Positions 46,887 through 58,515 of a stretch of DNA of 64,000 nucleotides are shown one piece after another; position 1 is the first letter of the stretch, and every line of letters begins with the position of its first letter. The notes under the pieces were generated by a model. The model saw only the letters and a list, made by a program, of their open reading frames with translations, was not told the origin of the DNA and made no database searches. Origin of the DNA: Myxococcota bacterium (GTDB taxonomy: Bacteria; Myxococcota_A; Polyangia; HGW-17). The position numbers were made by a program, and so were the translations under genes. The stretch lies in NCBI GenBank assembly GCA_018821305.1, contig JAHJMN010000002.1, positions 1 to 64,000 of the forward strand, in the 5' to 3' direction.

Positions 46887-46947
46887 TAGTGGCCTGTTAG
46901 GATTTTTAATAAAATCCTTCGCGAAGCGAATTACAGGACACGAACTA
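46887..46947. repeat. GTCCTG/CAGGAC hairpin repeat, copy d
   Basis: TAGTGGCCTGTTAGG opens and ACAGGACACGAACTA closes the element. Two inner hairpins are AGGATTTT/AAAATCCT and TTCGC/GCGAA. Nearly the same sequence, in reverse, forms copy f at 58454. It lies 26 nt downstream of the kinase stop codon and could end its transcript. Confidence 0.65.
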
Positions 46948-46972
46948 TTTACTTCAAAAACTCAGTAACCGA

Positions 46973-49189
46973 TTAGCGACCGAAGTATACATAGGCTTTT
47001 TTATTTGGGAGTATTACAAAGGTTTTTTCAGGGGACTTTGTTCCATCACCCCACACAGCATAAATTGAATATGGTTTTTCTCGAGATCTCAATTTTATTG
47101 CTCTGGCTGTTCCTTTAGCTTTACCGTTTATAAAAATCGTACATTTTTCAGAACAGGTTACCTGAGCAATTCCGATACCACCGGCAGGTCCAACCCCCAT
47201 TGGGTTATCGGATTTATCAGGATCTTTATCTGCAGGGTCTGATTTGATGGCATCTTTTTCCGGCTCTTTCATGGCAGGATTAGGAGAAGGAGGTGACGGT
47301 TTTGTTCCAACCGATGTTTTTCCTGTATGTCCAAGTCTGACTGTCACTGAAAGTTTTCGATTATTAACAGGAAATTCAACTTTTTCTTCTCCATATACAC
47401 CGTTTTTTTCAGCACGAATAGTTAACGGTTGATTATAACACATCTCCATTTGTAGATTAAAGATTGGTGTTTTCCGATTGATGGGCTCACCATCAATAAC
47501 AACATCAGCTTCTGAAGGAACAGATTTTATAGTAACTTCAACTTTTCCTTTTGCGCATTTTTCCTTTTTTGCTGCAAGAGGTTTTGTGGTTTTTGTTGAA
47601 GTATCAGAAGATTTTTCATTATCCATTCCTTTTACAAAATAGACAACAGTAAGTCCAATGGCACCAACGACTACAATAAGAACTAGATTAACCAGTGTAT
47701 TAGTAAAAGCTTTTCCGAGGCGCTCAAAAAAGGGACCTATGACTGGCTCTCTTGGTTTTGGAGGAATAGCAGTAAAATCTTTTCTAGCGACTTTCTGCTG
47801 AATTTCCTCTTCTTTTTCCTGAAGTATTTCTTTCTGTTCCACTCGTTGACGTCTTCTTGCAGCTCGTGCTTCAGCAGATGTAGCAACGGTTTGCGAAGAT
47901 TGAGGTGGTTGTGAAAAATCCTTTACTGGTGCAGTAACCGCCGGAGGAGCTGAAAAATCTATGGTTTCAACTCTTGGGGGTGGTGGTAACGCAGAGCCCC
48001 CATACTGTGGAAAACCTGACTGCTGTGGAGCGGATGATCCATATGGCGCTCCAACTTGCTGCGGTGGAGGGTAAGATGATTGGGGAGGCTGAACTCTAAA
48101 GGATCCCGTTGGAGCGGGCGCTGTAGAATATGGGCCTGATGGAGCATTTGCAACCTGAGCAGAACCTATCCTGTAGTTGCCAGTTCTTACTTCAGGCTCA
48201 GGTGAAAGATCTATAAAGTCCCCTGATTTCATTTCAAGATCGTCTACACGGCTTCCACCAGAATAAGGATCTGGAAATAGAGAATTGAGATAATTTGCAA
48301 CAACTTCTGGCGCAATATCGAGACCATCTCTTTTAACTATTGTATCCAAAGCATTACGGAAAGTTCTTGCAGACGGAAAACGTTGATCCCTGTCTGGAGA
48401 CATAGCCTTCATTACTGCTAAATCAAGTCCAAGAGGAAGACCCGGCACAAGTTGACTAATCGGAGTAAAACTGGCCGTTTGAGCCTTAATAATAAGCTCT
48501 GCATCTGAAGCGCCTTTTGAATGAACATCTCCGAGGAGCATTTCATAAAGCATGATGCCAATGGCAAAAATATCGATTCTATGATCAATATGTTTTCCCA
48601 TAGCCTGCTCAGGTGCCATATATCGGAATTTTCCTTTAATAACACCGTTTTGGGTATGATGCATTGATTCAGCAGCTTTAGCTATACCGAAATCAATTAT
48701 TTTAACACCACCATTATAACTAACAATTATATTTTGTGGACTTATATCCCGATGAATAATATTTAAAGGAGTATTAGTAACAGGATCTGTCGCACGATGA
48801 GCAAAATCCAGACCTGTTAAAGCCTGCCTTATAATATAAAGAACAACAGTAAGAGGAATCTTACTGTTCATCTGACGCTCATATCGAGTTATTGTTGAAA
48901 TATCCTTACCATGTATATACTCCATAGCAAGATAGTATGTATCACCCTCTTTATCAAAATCGAAAACCTGACAGATATTCGGATGGACCATATTTGAGAC
49001 AAGTCTGGCCTCATCCTTCAGCATGGCAACCATATCGTTGTCTTCACTCAAATGGGGATGCAAACGTTTTAGTGCGACAACTTTCTCGAATCCAGCAGCA
49101 CCGCGCACTCTAGCGCGAAAGACTTCTGCCATCCCGCCCCGAGCAATTCTTTCAACAAGTTCATATTTTCCGTATTTCTCAGTTATCAT
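46973..49189 (-). CDS. Transmembrane Ser/Thr protein kinase with PEGA-like domain
   Basis: This 738-aa protein has an N-terminal kinase domain (about 5-275) with the Gly-rich loop IARGGMAEVF, the ATP lysine in VALKRLHP, catalytic loop IIHRDISPQNII, metal motif DFGIAKA and APEQ. A Pro/Gln/Ser-rich linker follows (about 340-450), then a basic stretch, one transmembrane helix (about 505-527, NLVLIVVVGAIGLTVVYFV) and an outer part. That part holds PEGA-like segments (VPSEADVVIDGEPINRKTP; CTIFINGKAKGTARA). The ATG at 49189 (MITEKYGKYEL) is preferred to a TTG nine codons upstream. It is a signalling kinase; the PP2C enzyme at 14641 is a possible opponent. Confidence 0.93.
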   Translation of the reverse strand: MITEKYGKYELVERIARGGMAEVFRARVRGAAGFEKVVALKRLHPHLSEDNDMVAMLKDEARLVSNMVHPNICQVFDFDKEGDTYYLAMEYIHGKDISTITRYERQMNSKIPLTVVLYIIRQALTGLDFAHRATDPVTNTPLNIIHRDISPQNIIVSYNGGVKIIDFGIAKAAESMHHTQNGVIKGKFRYMAPEQAMGKHIDHRIDIFAIGIMLYEMLLGDVHSKGASDAELIIKAQTASFTPISQLVPGLPLGLDLAVMKAMSPDRDQRFPSARTFRNALDTIVKRDGLDIAPEVVANYLNSLFPDPYSGGSRVDDLEMKSGDFIDLSPEPEVRTGNYRIGSAQVANAPSGPYSTAPAPTGSFRVQPPQSSYPPPQQVGAPYGSSAPQQSGFPQYGGSALPPPPRVETIDFSAPPAVTAPVKDFSQPPQSSQTVATSAEARAARRRQRVEQKEILQEKEEEIQQKVARKDFTAIPPKPREPVIGPFFERLGKAFTNTLVNLVLIVVVGAIGLTVVYFVKGMDNEKSSDTSTKTTKPLAAKKEKCAKGKVEVTIKSVPSEADVVIDGEPINRKTPIFNLQMEMCYNQPLTIRAEKNGVYGEEKVEFPVNNRKLSVTVRLGHTGKTSVGTKPSPPSPNPAMKEPEKDAIKSDPADKDPDKSDNPMGVGPAGGIGIAQVTCSEKCTIFINGKAKGTARAIKLRSREKPYSIYAVWGDGTKSPEKTFVILPNKKAYVYFGR

Positions 49190-49301
49190 GATCAGATTCA
49201 GGTAAAATCCTGCCAATAAAAGTCTCTACCCGGAAATTCGAAGCACATTTTTCAGCAAATATAAAATCCGGATGGATACCATAAGATGCTGAATTTACTG
49301 A

Positions 49302-49363
49302 TAGTGGCGTGATAGAAATTTAAACAAAATTCTATCCGATGCGAATTTCCGGACGCAATTTAA
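49302..49363. repeat. GTCCTG/CAGGAC hairpin repeat, diverged copy e
   Basis: TAGTGGCGTGATAGAAATTT...AAAATTCTATCCG...TTCCGGACGCAATTTA follows the plan of copy d: outer arms and an inner ATAGAA/TTCTAT hairpin, with mismatches. It lies about 50 nt after the stop of the gene at 49414 and upstream of the kinase gene. Confidence 0.45.
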
Positions 49364-49413
49364 TTACTATCTGATATTTATGAATAAAATTCAACTCATA
49401 AATACGACTTATT

Positions 49414-52968
<3,555 letters not shown>

Positions 52969-54756
52969 ATGAGTGATGTTAAAAAACCTTCCTATACAAA
53001 AAATTCTTATAGAGAAACAACGTTTTCTGCCACACTTGTTGTTTCTAATATAGAAAACACTTATTATATCCACTATGCTGACAACACGGCCAGAAAAATA
53101 TTGAACCTGGGAGATAAACAAAAAATTGAGAGCACTGATCTTCCAGAAGAAATTATCGATTTTTTGATAGGAAATCAACAAAATTCAATTTTTTGCTCAT
53201 CGTCTATTACCGATTACATGTTTAAAGCGGTGAGATGTAATTCTACTGTCACATTTTTTATTTTTAAAGCTTCTGCAGAAGAAAATTTTTGCCCCATTTC
53301 TTATTTCAATTTTTTCCTTGATTCTCTTCCTCTGGCAGTAGCTCATTTTGATTCTGAAGATATTCTGGTATATGGAAACTCTAAATATTACGAGTTTTTT
53401 TCTGATGAGAGAAACGGCAGGGTCTTACTCGAAAATATTTCAAAAAAAACGGATTTTAATTCGAAAGAGATTAGTTTTGAAGGATGGGAGAAAAAGGGAA
53501 CTCGTTTTTTTCATGTTACTGTTATTCCAGAAAAAATCCGACGTGGATATATATGTATATATTCTGACTATACAGAAATTCGAAAAATCAGGGATTATCA
53601 GGAGAAACTCAACATTAAACTGAATGAAACCCAGCGACTTGAAAGCCTTGGAGTTCTTGCAGGCGGTATTGCTCATGATTTCAACAACATGCTAATGGGG
53701 ATTCTTGGAAACATAGGACTTGCGCTTATAGAACTTCCGGCATCTTCATCTGGTCTGGAGTATCTTCACAATATTGAAACTTCTGCGTTGAGACTTGCTG
53801 AACTTACAAAACAACTTATGGCCTATTCTGGAAAAACTCGTTTTCTTATTTCCAGCATAAATATAAACTCACTTGTCAAGGAGATGACTAATCTTCTGGA
53901 TACTGGAAGACCTCCTGATGTTACTGTTAATTATGACCTCTGCCCCGCATTGCCAAATATTTCCGGAGATGCCTCTCAAATACGACAAGTCCTTATGAAC
54001 ATCATTATAAATGCTTTTGAATCCATTAAAACACCCCCTGGAATCATTTCAATAAGCACTGGAATAAGTGAATATTCAGAAGATTTTTTAATGGATACAC
54101 AGGGTTTTGCGGAAATTACTTCCGGAGAATATGTTTTTATTAAAGTGAGAGATACCGGAGAAGGGATGGCTAAAGATACTATAGAAAAGATTTTTGATCC
54201 CTTTTTTACAACAAAGAATAGTGGTAGGGGACTTGGCCTTGGAAGTGCATTAGGTATTGTTAGAAGTCATAAAGGTGTCTTTAAGGTTGAATCAGAACTC
54301 GGGAAAGGTAGTACCTTCACTCTTTTATTTCCACCATCACAGGAACCTGAAAATATTCGGCCACAAATAGATGATATTTCTACATATGCTGGCGATGGTA
54401 TTATCCTAATCATTGATGATGAAGAATGGGTTCGTATCGTTGTTAAAAATACTTTAAGAAAATTTGGATATACTGTTCTAACGGCGTCAGATGGAATGGA
54501 GGGGATCCGGATTTTTGCCACAAATCAAGAAAAAATTCGTCTGGTTTTACTGGATATGATGATGCCAGGCTTGAGTGGACGAGAAACTTTTAATGAACTC
54601 TCCCTTCTTGAGCCTGAAATTCCTGTTTTACTTACAAGCGGCTATTCTGAAGAGGAAGCTTTTAAAAGATTCGGAAAAAATTCAATTGCGGGATTTATTC
54701 AAAAACCATTTACCCCAATCAATCTCGTAAGAGCTATTAAAAATATCCTTGGTTGA
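52969..54756 (+). CDS. Hybrid sensor histidine kinase with C-terminal receiver
   Basis: This 595-aa protein has a PAS-like N-terminal half (about 1-205) without transmembrane helices, so it is cytoplasmic. The phosphoacceptor region follows (LGVLAGGIAHDFNNMLMGILGNI, His at about 236). The HATPase domain has NIIINAFESI, KVRDTGEGMAKD and GRGLGLGSALGIVRSHKG. The C-terminal receiver (about 475-592) shows IILIIDDEEWVR and the phosphorylatable Asp in VLLDMMMPGLSG, then LLTSGYSEE and the FIQKPFTP lysine. No separate response regulator is adjacent. The ATG at 52969 has no good ribosome-binding site, so translation may be weak or leader-dependent. Confidence 0.92.
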   Translation: MSDVKKPSYTKNSYRETTFSATLVVSNIENTYYIHYADNTARKILNLGDKQKIESTDLPEEIIDFLIGNQQNSIFCSSSITDYMFKAVRCNSTVTFFIFKASAEENFCPISYFNFFLDSLPLAVAHFDSEDILVYGNSKYYEFFSDERNGRVLLENISKKTDFNSKEISFEGWEKKGTRFFHVTVIPEKIRRGYICIYSDYTEIRKIRDYQEKLNIKLNETQRLESLGVLAGGIAHDFNNMLMGILGNIGLALIELPASSSGLEYLHNIETSALRLAELTKQLMAYSGKTRFLISSININSLVKEMTNLLDTGRPPDVTVNYDLCPALPNISGDASQIRQVLMNIIINAFESIKTPPGIISISTGISEYSEDFLMDTQGFAEITSGEYVFIKVRDTGEGMAKDTIEKIFDPFFTTKNSGRGLGLGSALGIVRSHKGVFKVESELGKGSTFTLLFPPSQEPENIRPQIDDISTYAGDGIILIIDDEEWVRIVVKNTLRKFGYTVLTASDGMEGIRIFATNQEKIRLVLLDMMMPGLSGRETFNELSLLEPEIPVLLTSGYSEEEAFKRFGKNSIAGFIQKPFTPINLVRAIKNILG

Positions 54757-54787
54757 ATTTTTTGCCAATTCAGACAGTTTGGTTGTT

Positions 54788-55789
54788 ATGAAAAGATATC
54801 ATATTTTAATTTTGTTAATTTGCGGGTGTGCTGGAAATAAAACAGATCATTTTGATGGACGTCGTTACCATAATTATGAAAAAACAGGAGAACGCGGTAA
54901 AGTTCAGGTTATCAAATGGTTCTTTACCCGAGATAAAACACCATGGCCTACAGATATTCCAGAAAATTACGGTCCTGCCCCTGTTTCTCGAGTTTCATCC
55001 GGCAAACTAAAAGTGACTTTTATAAATCACGCTTCGGTACTCGTTCAGGCTGATGGCAAAAATATACTTTTTGATCCCGTCTGGAGTTATCGAGTTTCTC
55101 CCTTAAGTTTTATTGGCCCTGCAAGAGTAAAAAAACCAGGCATCAGATTTAAAGATTTACCTCAAATTGATATTGTTGCTATAAGCCATGATCACTATGA
55201 TCATATGGATTTACCAACGCTTTTGAGATTAAAAGAAAAGTTTGATCCTTTTTTCATCACTTTATCTGGTTGTAAAAAAAGGCTCAAAACACTTAAATCT
55301 AGAAAAATTATTGAACTCGATTGGTGGCAATATAGTAAAATCGGTAAAATGGAAATACATGCCGTTCCTGCCCGACATTCTTCAGGACGCTCCCTGACTG
55401 ACCGAGATACAACTCTATGGGGTGGTTTTGTTATCCTGACATCTAAAGGTCCTGTTTATTTTGCCGGTGATACTGGTTATGGAATTCACTTTCGTATGAT
55501 CCGGAAAAAATTTGGTCCTATGCGTTTTTCAATGCTGCCTATTGGAGCATATAAGCCCAGATGGTTTATGAAACCTGTCCACATGAATCCATCCGACGCC
55601 CTTAACGCACATTTTGTTTTGAAATCATTCCGCTCCATGGCAATTCACTTTGGTACTTTTCCCCTTGCCGATGAAGGAATCAATGAACCCATAAGAGAAA
55701 TGTCTGTACTTCTGAACAGCAACCGTATCAGTCCGACGGTATTTATCATCCCCGTGGAGGGCGTTGCTTTAAATATTCCTCCACTCTAA
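54788..55789 (+). CDS. Metallo-beta-lactamase-fold lipoprotein (UlaG/NAPE-PLD-like)
   Basis: This 333-aa protein starts at the ATG at 54788 and has a lipoprotein-type signal (MKRYHILILLICGC). The metallohydrolase motif is SHDHYDHMDLPTL (H-x-H-x-D-H), with further ligands in VPARHSSGRS, VYFAGDTGYG and AIHFGTF. The NAPE-PLD/COG2220 type of this fold hydrolyses phosphodiesters or lactones; the substrate here is unknown. Membrane anchoring suggests a lipid or envelope substrate. It follows the hybrid kinase by 31 nt, so they may share a transcript. Confidence 0.85.
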   Translation: MKRYHILILLICGCAGNKTDHFDGRRYHNYEKTGERGKVQVIKWFFTRDKTPWPTDIPENYGPAPVSRVSSGKLKVTFINHASVLVQADGKNILFDPVWSYRVSPLSFIGPARVKKPGIRFKDLPQIDIVAISHDHYDHMDLPTLLRLKEKFDPFFITLSGCKKRLKTLKSRKIIELDWWQYSKIGKMEIHAVPARHSSGRSLTDRDTTLWGGFVILTSKGPVYFAGDTGYGIHFRMIRKKFGPMRFSMLPIGAYKPRWFMKPVHMNPSDALNAHFVLKSFRSMAIHFGTFPLADEGINEPIREMSVLLNSNRISPTVFIIPVEGVALNIPPL

Positions 55790-55807
55790 CTCATGTGATC
55801 CCGAAAA

Positions 55808-56842
55808 TCATTCCATATCCCAGAAAAAATCTTTGTTAGTCAATTCTTTTTCAGGCTCTTTAGTACATCCACTTAATATTTCTGTATTATCATATATATA
55901 TTGAAGTTGTTTTTCAAGATCGATAGTTTCTCTTTCCCAATAATCATCATTTCCAAACCAGGAGAATGCGGTTTTGAATGCAGGGTCGCTCCATCTTTTT
56001 GCAACCCAACCACTATAATGAATGTACCTGAGAGCTCTCAATGGTTCCACAAGACTAAACCATTTCTCATCAAATTCACGAAATTGTCTGTATGCATCAA
56101 TAAAAATCCGCCGCTGCCTGATACCCTCCACATCCCTGTCTGAAAAAAGCATCCAGCAATCTTGAACTGCGGGACCCGTAAGAAAATCATCAAAATCCAA
56201 AAAAAACCATCCTTCTGTCCCATTTAAAAGATTTCCGGGATGACAATCGCCATGTATCCGATGGACAGGGATCCCTTCTTTGAGTTTTTTGTAAATATCC
56301 ATGAGTTCATTAGCAGCTGTTGTGTATCGTTTTTCCAGATGAATTGGTAAAAAATTATTCTGAATAATAAAATCCAGTGGATTACTTCCATATGTGCTCT
56401 CATTAAGTTGAATTCTTGCTGAACTTTTTTTAGAAGCGCCAGTATTGTGAATTCTTGCCACATAACGACCTAAAATCTCAAGATCTGTATCGCTGAATTC
56501 TGCACTGGAACGCCCTCCAGTTCTTGGCCATATTGCATAAAATATTCCTTCTATTTCTTTAATAGAAGTATTATCCTGAAATTTAATGGGAGCACATACG
56601 GGTATTTCATTGTCCTGAAGCTCATATAAAAACTCATGTTCTTCAAGAATTTGTTCCTTTGACCAGCGATTTGGACGATAAAACTTCAGGACAAAATGTT
56701 GCCCGTTCTCCATTTTTAGATCGTATACACGGTTTTCATAACTGTTAAGAGTCATACAGTGTCCGGTAGGTTTAAAACCGGCACGTTCTGCAGAAGTAAT
56801 TACGATATCTGGTGTTATTGAATAAAAAAGATCACTTGCCAT
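55808..56842 (-). CDS. srkA: SrkA/RdoA-like Ser/Thr kinase (APH-fold)
   Basis: This 344-aa protein matches the YihE/SrkA family, stress-response kinases of the aminoglycoside-phosphotransferase fold. Visible motifs are LNSYENRVYDL, the Lys in HFVLKFYRPNRW, catalytic HRIHGDCHPGNLL, metal-binding FLDFDDFLTGPAVQD and LRALRYIHYSGWVAKRW. In E. coli the enzyme counters stress-induced death. It overlaps the upstream dehydrogenase gene by 11 nt and converges with the metallohydrolase gene. Confidence 0.88.
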   Translation of the reverse strand: MASDLFYSITPDIVITSAERAGFKPTGHCMTLNSYENRVYDLKMENGQHFVLKFYRPNRWSKEQILEEHEFLYELQDNEIPVCAPIKFQDNTSIKEIEGIFYAIWPRTGGRSSAEFSDTDLEILGRYVARIHNTGASKKSSARIQLNESTYGSNPLDFIIQNNFLPIHLEKRYTTAANELMDIYKKLKEGIPVHRIHGDCHPGNLLNGTEGWFFLDFDDFLTGPAVQDCWMLFSDRDVEGIRQRRIFIDAYRQFREFDEKWFSLVEPLRALRYIHYSGWVAKRWSDPAFKTAFSWFGNDDYWERETIDLEKQLQYIYDNTEILSGCTKEPEKELTNKDFFWDME

Positions 56843-57710
56843 TTAAATCTCTGTTTTGTATAATTTTAATTACGCTAGCAAAATCTTCATCCCCCATATC
56901 AAAGTTCAGTCCTCTTGTGTAAAGATTAAATGTACTTTCAGCGCAGGGAAGAGATACTTTGTTCTGAGACATTTCCAGAGCAAAACCCATATCTTTATGT
57001 ATGTGTTTAAGTGGAAACTGCGGAGGAAATTCCCCAGATTCAAACATTGAGGATTTTAAGGCAAATAGAGCGCATCCAAGAGGGCCTGATAGTATTGTTT
57101 CCATGAATAGAGAATTTTTAATTCCAAATTTCTCACTAAAATTAACAGCTTCCGAAAGAGATGCCATCATATTTCCCAGGAGAAGATTGACTCCCAGTTT
57201 CATCACGCTGCCTCGTCCCGTTTCACCGCAATTAATTATTCTCTTACCCATACTGAGAAGCAGTCTTTCGTGTCTGGAAATAAGATTTGCTGCTCCTCCT
57301 GCTAAAAGGATGAGGGTCCCTTCCGTTGCCGGACCCTTGCTTCCACTAACGGGGCAGTCAATGTATCCGATATTTTTCTCCTCTAATTTTCTCGCTGTTT
57401 CTACAGCATATTCAGGAGTAACTGTCGACATATTTATAATACAATCGACTGATATATTGTTACTTTTAAGAATTCCATCATTTCCGAAAAGTACGTCATC
57501 ACAGGCCTTGGGACCCGTCAGCATAAGAATTATGGTATTGCATGCCTCACCGAGACGTGATGCGTCATTAACAATAACTGCTCCCATTTTTTCAAGTTCA
57601 GAAGTTTTTTCTCTTGTGCGATTATACACCATAAGATCAAAACCAGACTTCAGAACATTCACAGCCATAGCGCTTCCCATTATCCCAGTCCCGGCAAAAC
57701 CTGTTTTCAT
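56832..57710 (-). CDS. NAD(P)-dependent beta-hydroxyacid dehydrogenase (GarR/MmsB/GLYR family)
   Basis: This 292-aa oxidoreductase has the Rossmann motif KTGFAGTGIMGSAMAVNVL with the Asn-Arg pair of YNRTREK, which suggests NADP preference. The substrate motif is DCPVSGSKGPATEGTL, and GRGSVMKLGVNLLLGNMMASLSEA holds the catalytic lysine. Family members reduce succinic semialdehyde, glyoxylate or tartronate semialdehyde, or oxidise 3-hydroxyisobutyrate. The substrate cannot be chosen from sequence alone. It sits between the muramidase-like and SrkA-like genes with short overlaps. Confidence 0.9.
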   Translation of the reverse strand: MKTGFAGTGIMGSAMAVNVLKSGFDLMVYNRTREKTSELEKMGAVIVNDASRLGEACNTIILMLTGPKACDDVLFGNDGILKSNNISVDCIINMSTVTPEYAVETARKLEEKNIGYIDCPVSGSKGPATEGTLILLAGGAANLISRHERLLLSMGKRIINCGETGRGSVMKLGVNLLLGNMMASLSEAVNFSEKFGIKNSLFMETILSGPLGCALFALKSSMFESGEFPPQFPLKHIHKDMGFALEMSQNKVSLPCAESTFNLYTRGLNFDMGDEDFASVIKIIQNRDLNGK

Positions 57711-58396
57711 TGGACTACTCCTCTCGATTTTTTCTGAAAATATTTCATATACCTTAAACCACGATCCACATATGTGGGATCATGGGTCATCACTTTACCA
57801 TTTTTCGGAAATTTACGCCCGGTATTATGATAATGAAAAGCATCACGATAGCTTTTTTTCCGGAGTAAATGCCCGTATTCAGACATTATCCATCGCATTG
57901 AGTTCCGTATGGAGTCATTTCCCGCAAAATCTTCCGGAAGAAGTTTCATGGGTATTGCATTATACCCCATTATTTGAAAGGGGCCCCAACTGGAAGCCAT
58001 ATCTTTTATCTGTTTAAGATCCATTTCTCTCAATTTTTTCGAAGTAATAGACCGATATGAAGCGCCATTTTTACCACGATATTTAATAATTCGCTCATAA
58101 ATATGCTTTTCAAATCTTGGTGGATGTTCTGAACCACTCGTTTCAAGCATTATAAGAGCTAAAAAATAGGCAGAATCTATTTTTTTTAAACCAGCATTTT
58201 CATTTACAGTTTCAAAATATCTTTCATAAACCCTTTCAAGGGCTTTTATCTCAAGGGAGACACTCCCCCCTGAACCGGATAAAACTAGTTTTGCAGAAAT
58301 AACCGCTACCATAAATAAAATTACTATAAACAGCCAATGTCTGGCTTGTGGTTTGAGAGTTTTTCTTAAGGAATAACGTTGGCGTCCCTTTGGCAT
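57707..58396 (-). CDS. Membrane-anchored muramidase-like protein (DUF3380/N-acetylmuramidase-like)
   Basis: This 229-aa protein has a basic N-terminus and one transmembrane helix (about 20-40, WLFIVILFMVAVISAKLVL), placing the rest in the periplasm. The motif pattern ALIMLETSG...FEKHIYERI...SWGPFQIMGYNAI resembles the DUF3380 N-acetylmuramidase family (catalytic Glu in ETSG; SWG-FQIMG block). It would cleave peptidoglycan. The 4-nt overlap with the dehydrogenase gene suggests co-translation. Homology is judged by eye only. Confidence 0.6.
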   Translation of the reverse strand: MPKGRQRYSLRKTLKPQARHWLFIVILFMVAVISAKLVLSGSGGSVSLEIKALERVYERYFETVNENAGLKKIDSAYFLALIMLETSGSEHPPRFEKHIYERIIKYRGKNGASYRSITSKKLREMDLKQIKDMASSWGPFQIMGYNAIPMKLLPEDFAGNDSIRNSMRWIMSEYGHLLRKKSYRDAFHYHNTGRKFPKNGKVMTHDPTYVDRGLRYMKYFQKKSRGVVQ

Positions 58397-58453
58397 CTGA
58401 AATCAATCAAGAAATTAGTTCGTATCTATGGTAATTTTTTTGAATACTTTAAT

Positions 58454-58515
58454 TAGTTCGTATCCTTTAATTCGCTTCGCGAGGAATTTTATTAAAAACT
58501 AATTCAGGACATTAA
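58454..58515. repeat. GTCCTG/CAGGAC hairpin repeat, copy f
   Basis: Read on the minus strand it runs TTAATGTCCTGAATTAG...AATAAAATTCCTCGCGAAGCGAATTAAAGGATACGAACTA, closely matching copy d (46887-46947) in sequence and fold. The TAA stop codon of the beta-CASP gene (58514-58512) is part of the element's TTAATGTCCTG end. Confidence 0.65.

Larger units (their letters stand above)
46249..46972. other. 724-bp gene-free spacer packed with repeats
   Basis: Between the 59-aa gene and the convergent kinase gene there is no credible reading frame. In order the spacer holds MITE-like copy B (46294-46517) and hairpin repeats b (46541-46593), c (46804-46864) and d (46887-46947). The stretch 46594-46803 shows only AT-rich unique sequence. 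It appears to be a repeat-landing site, or a transcript end region for two converging units. Confidence 0.6.
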
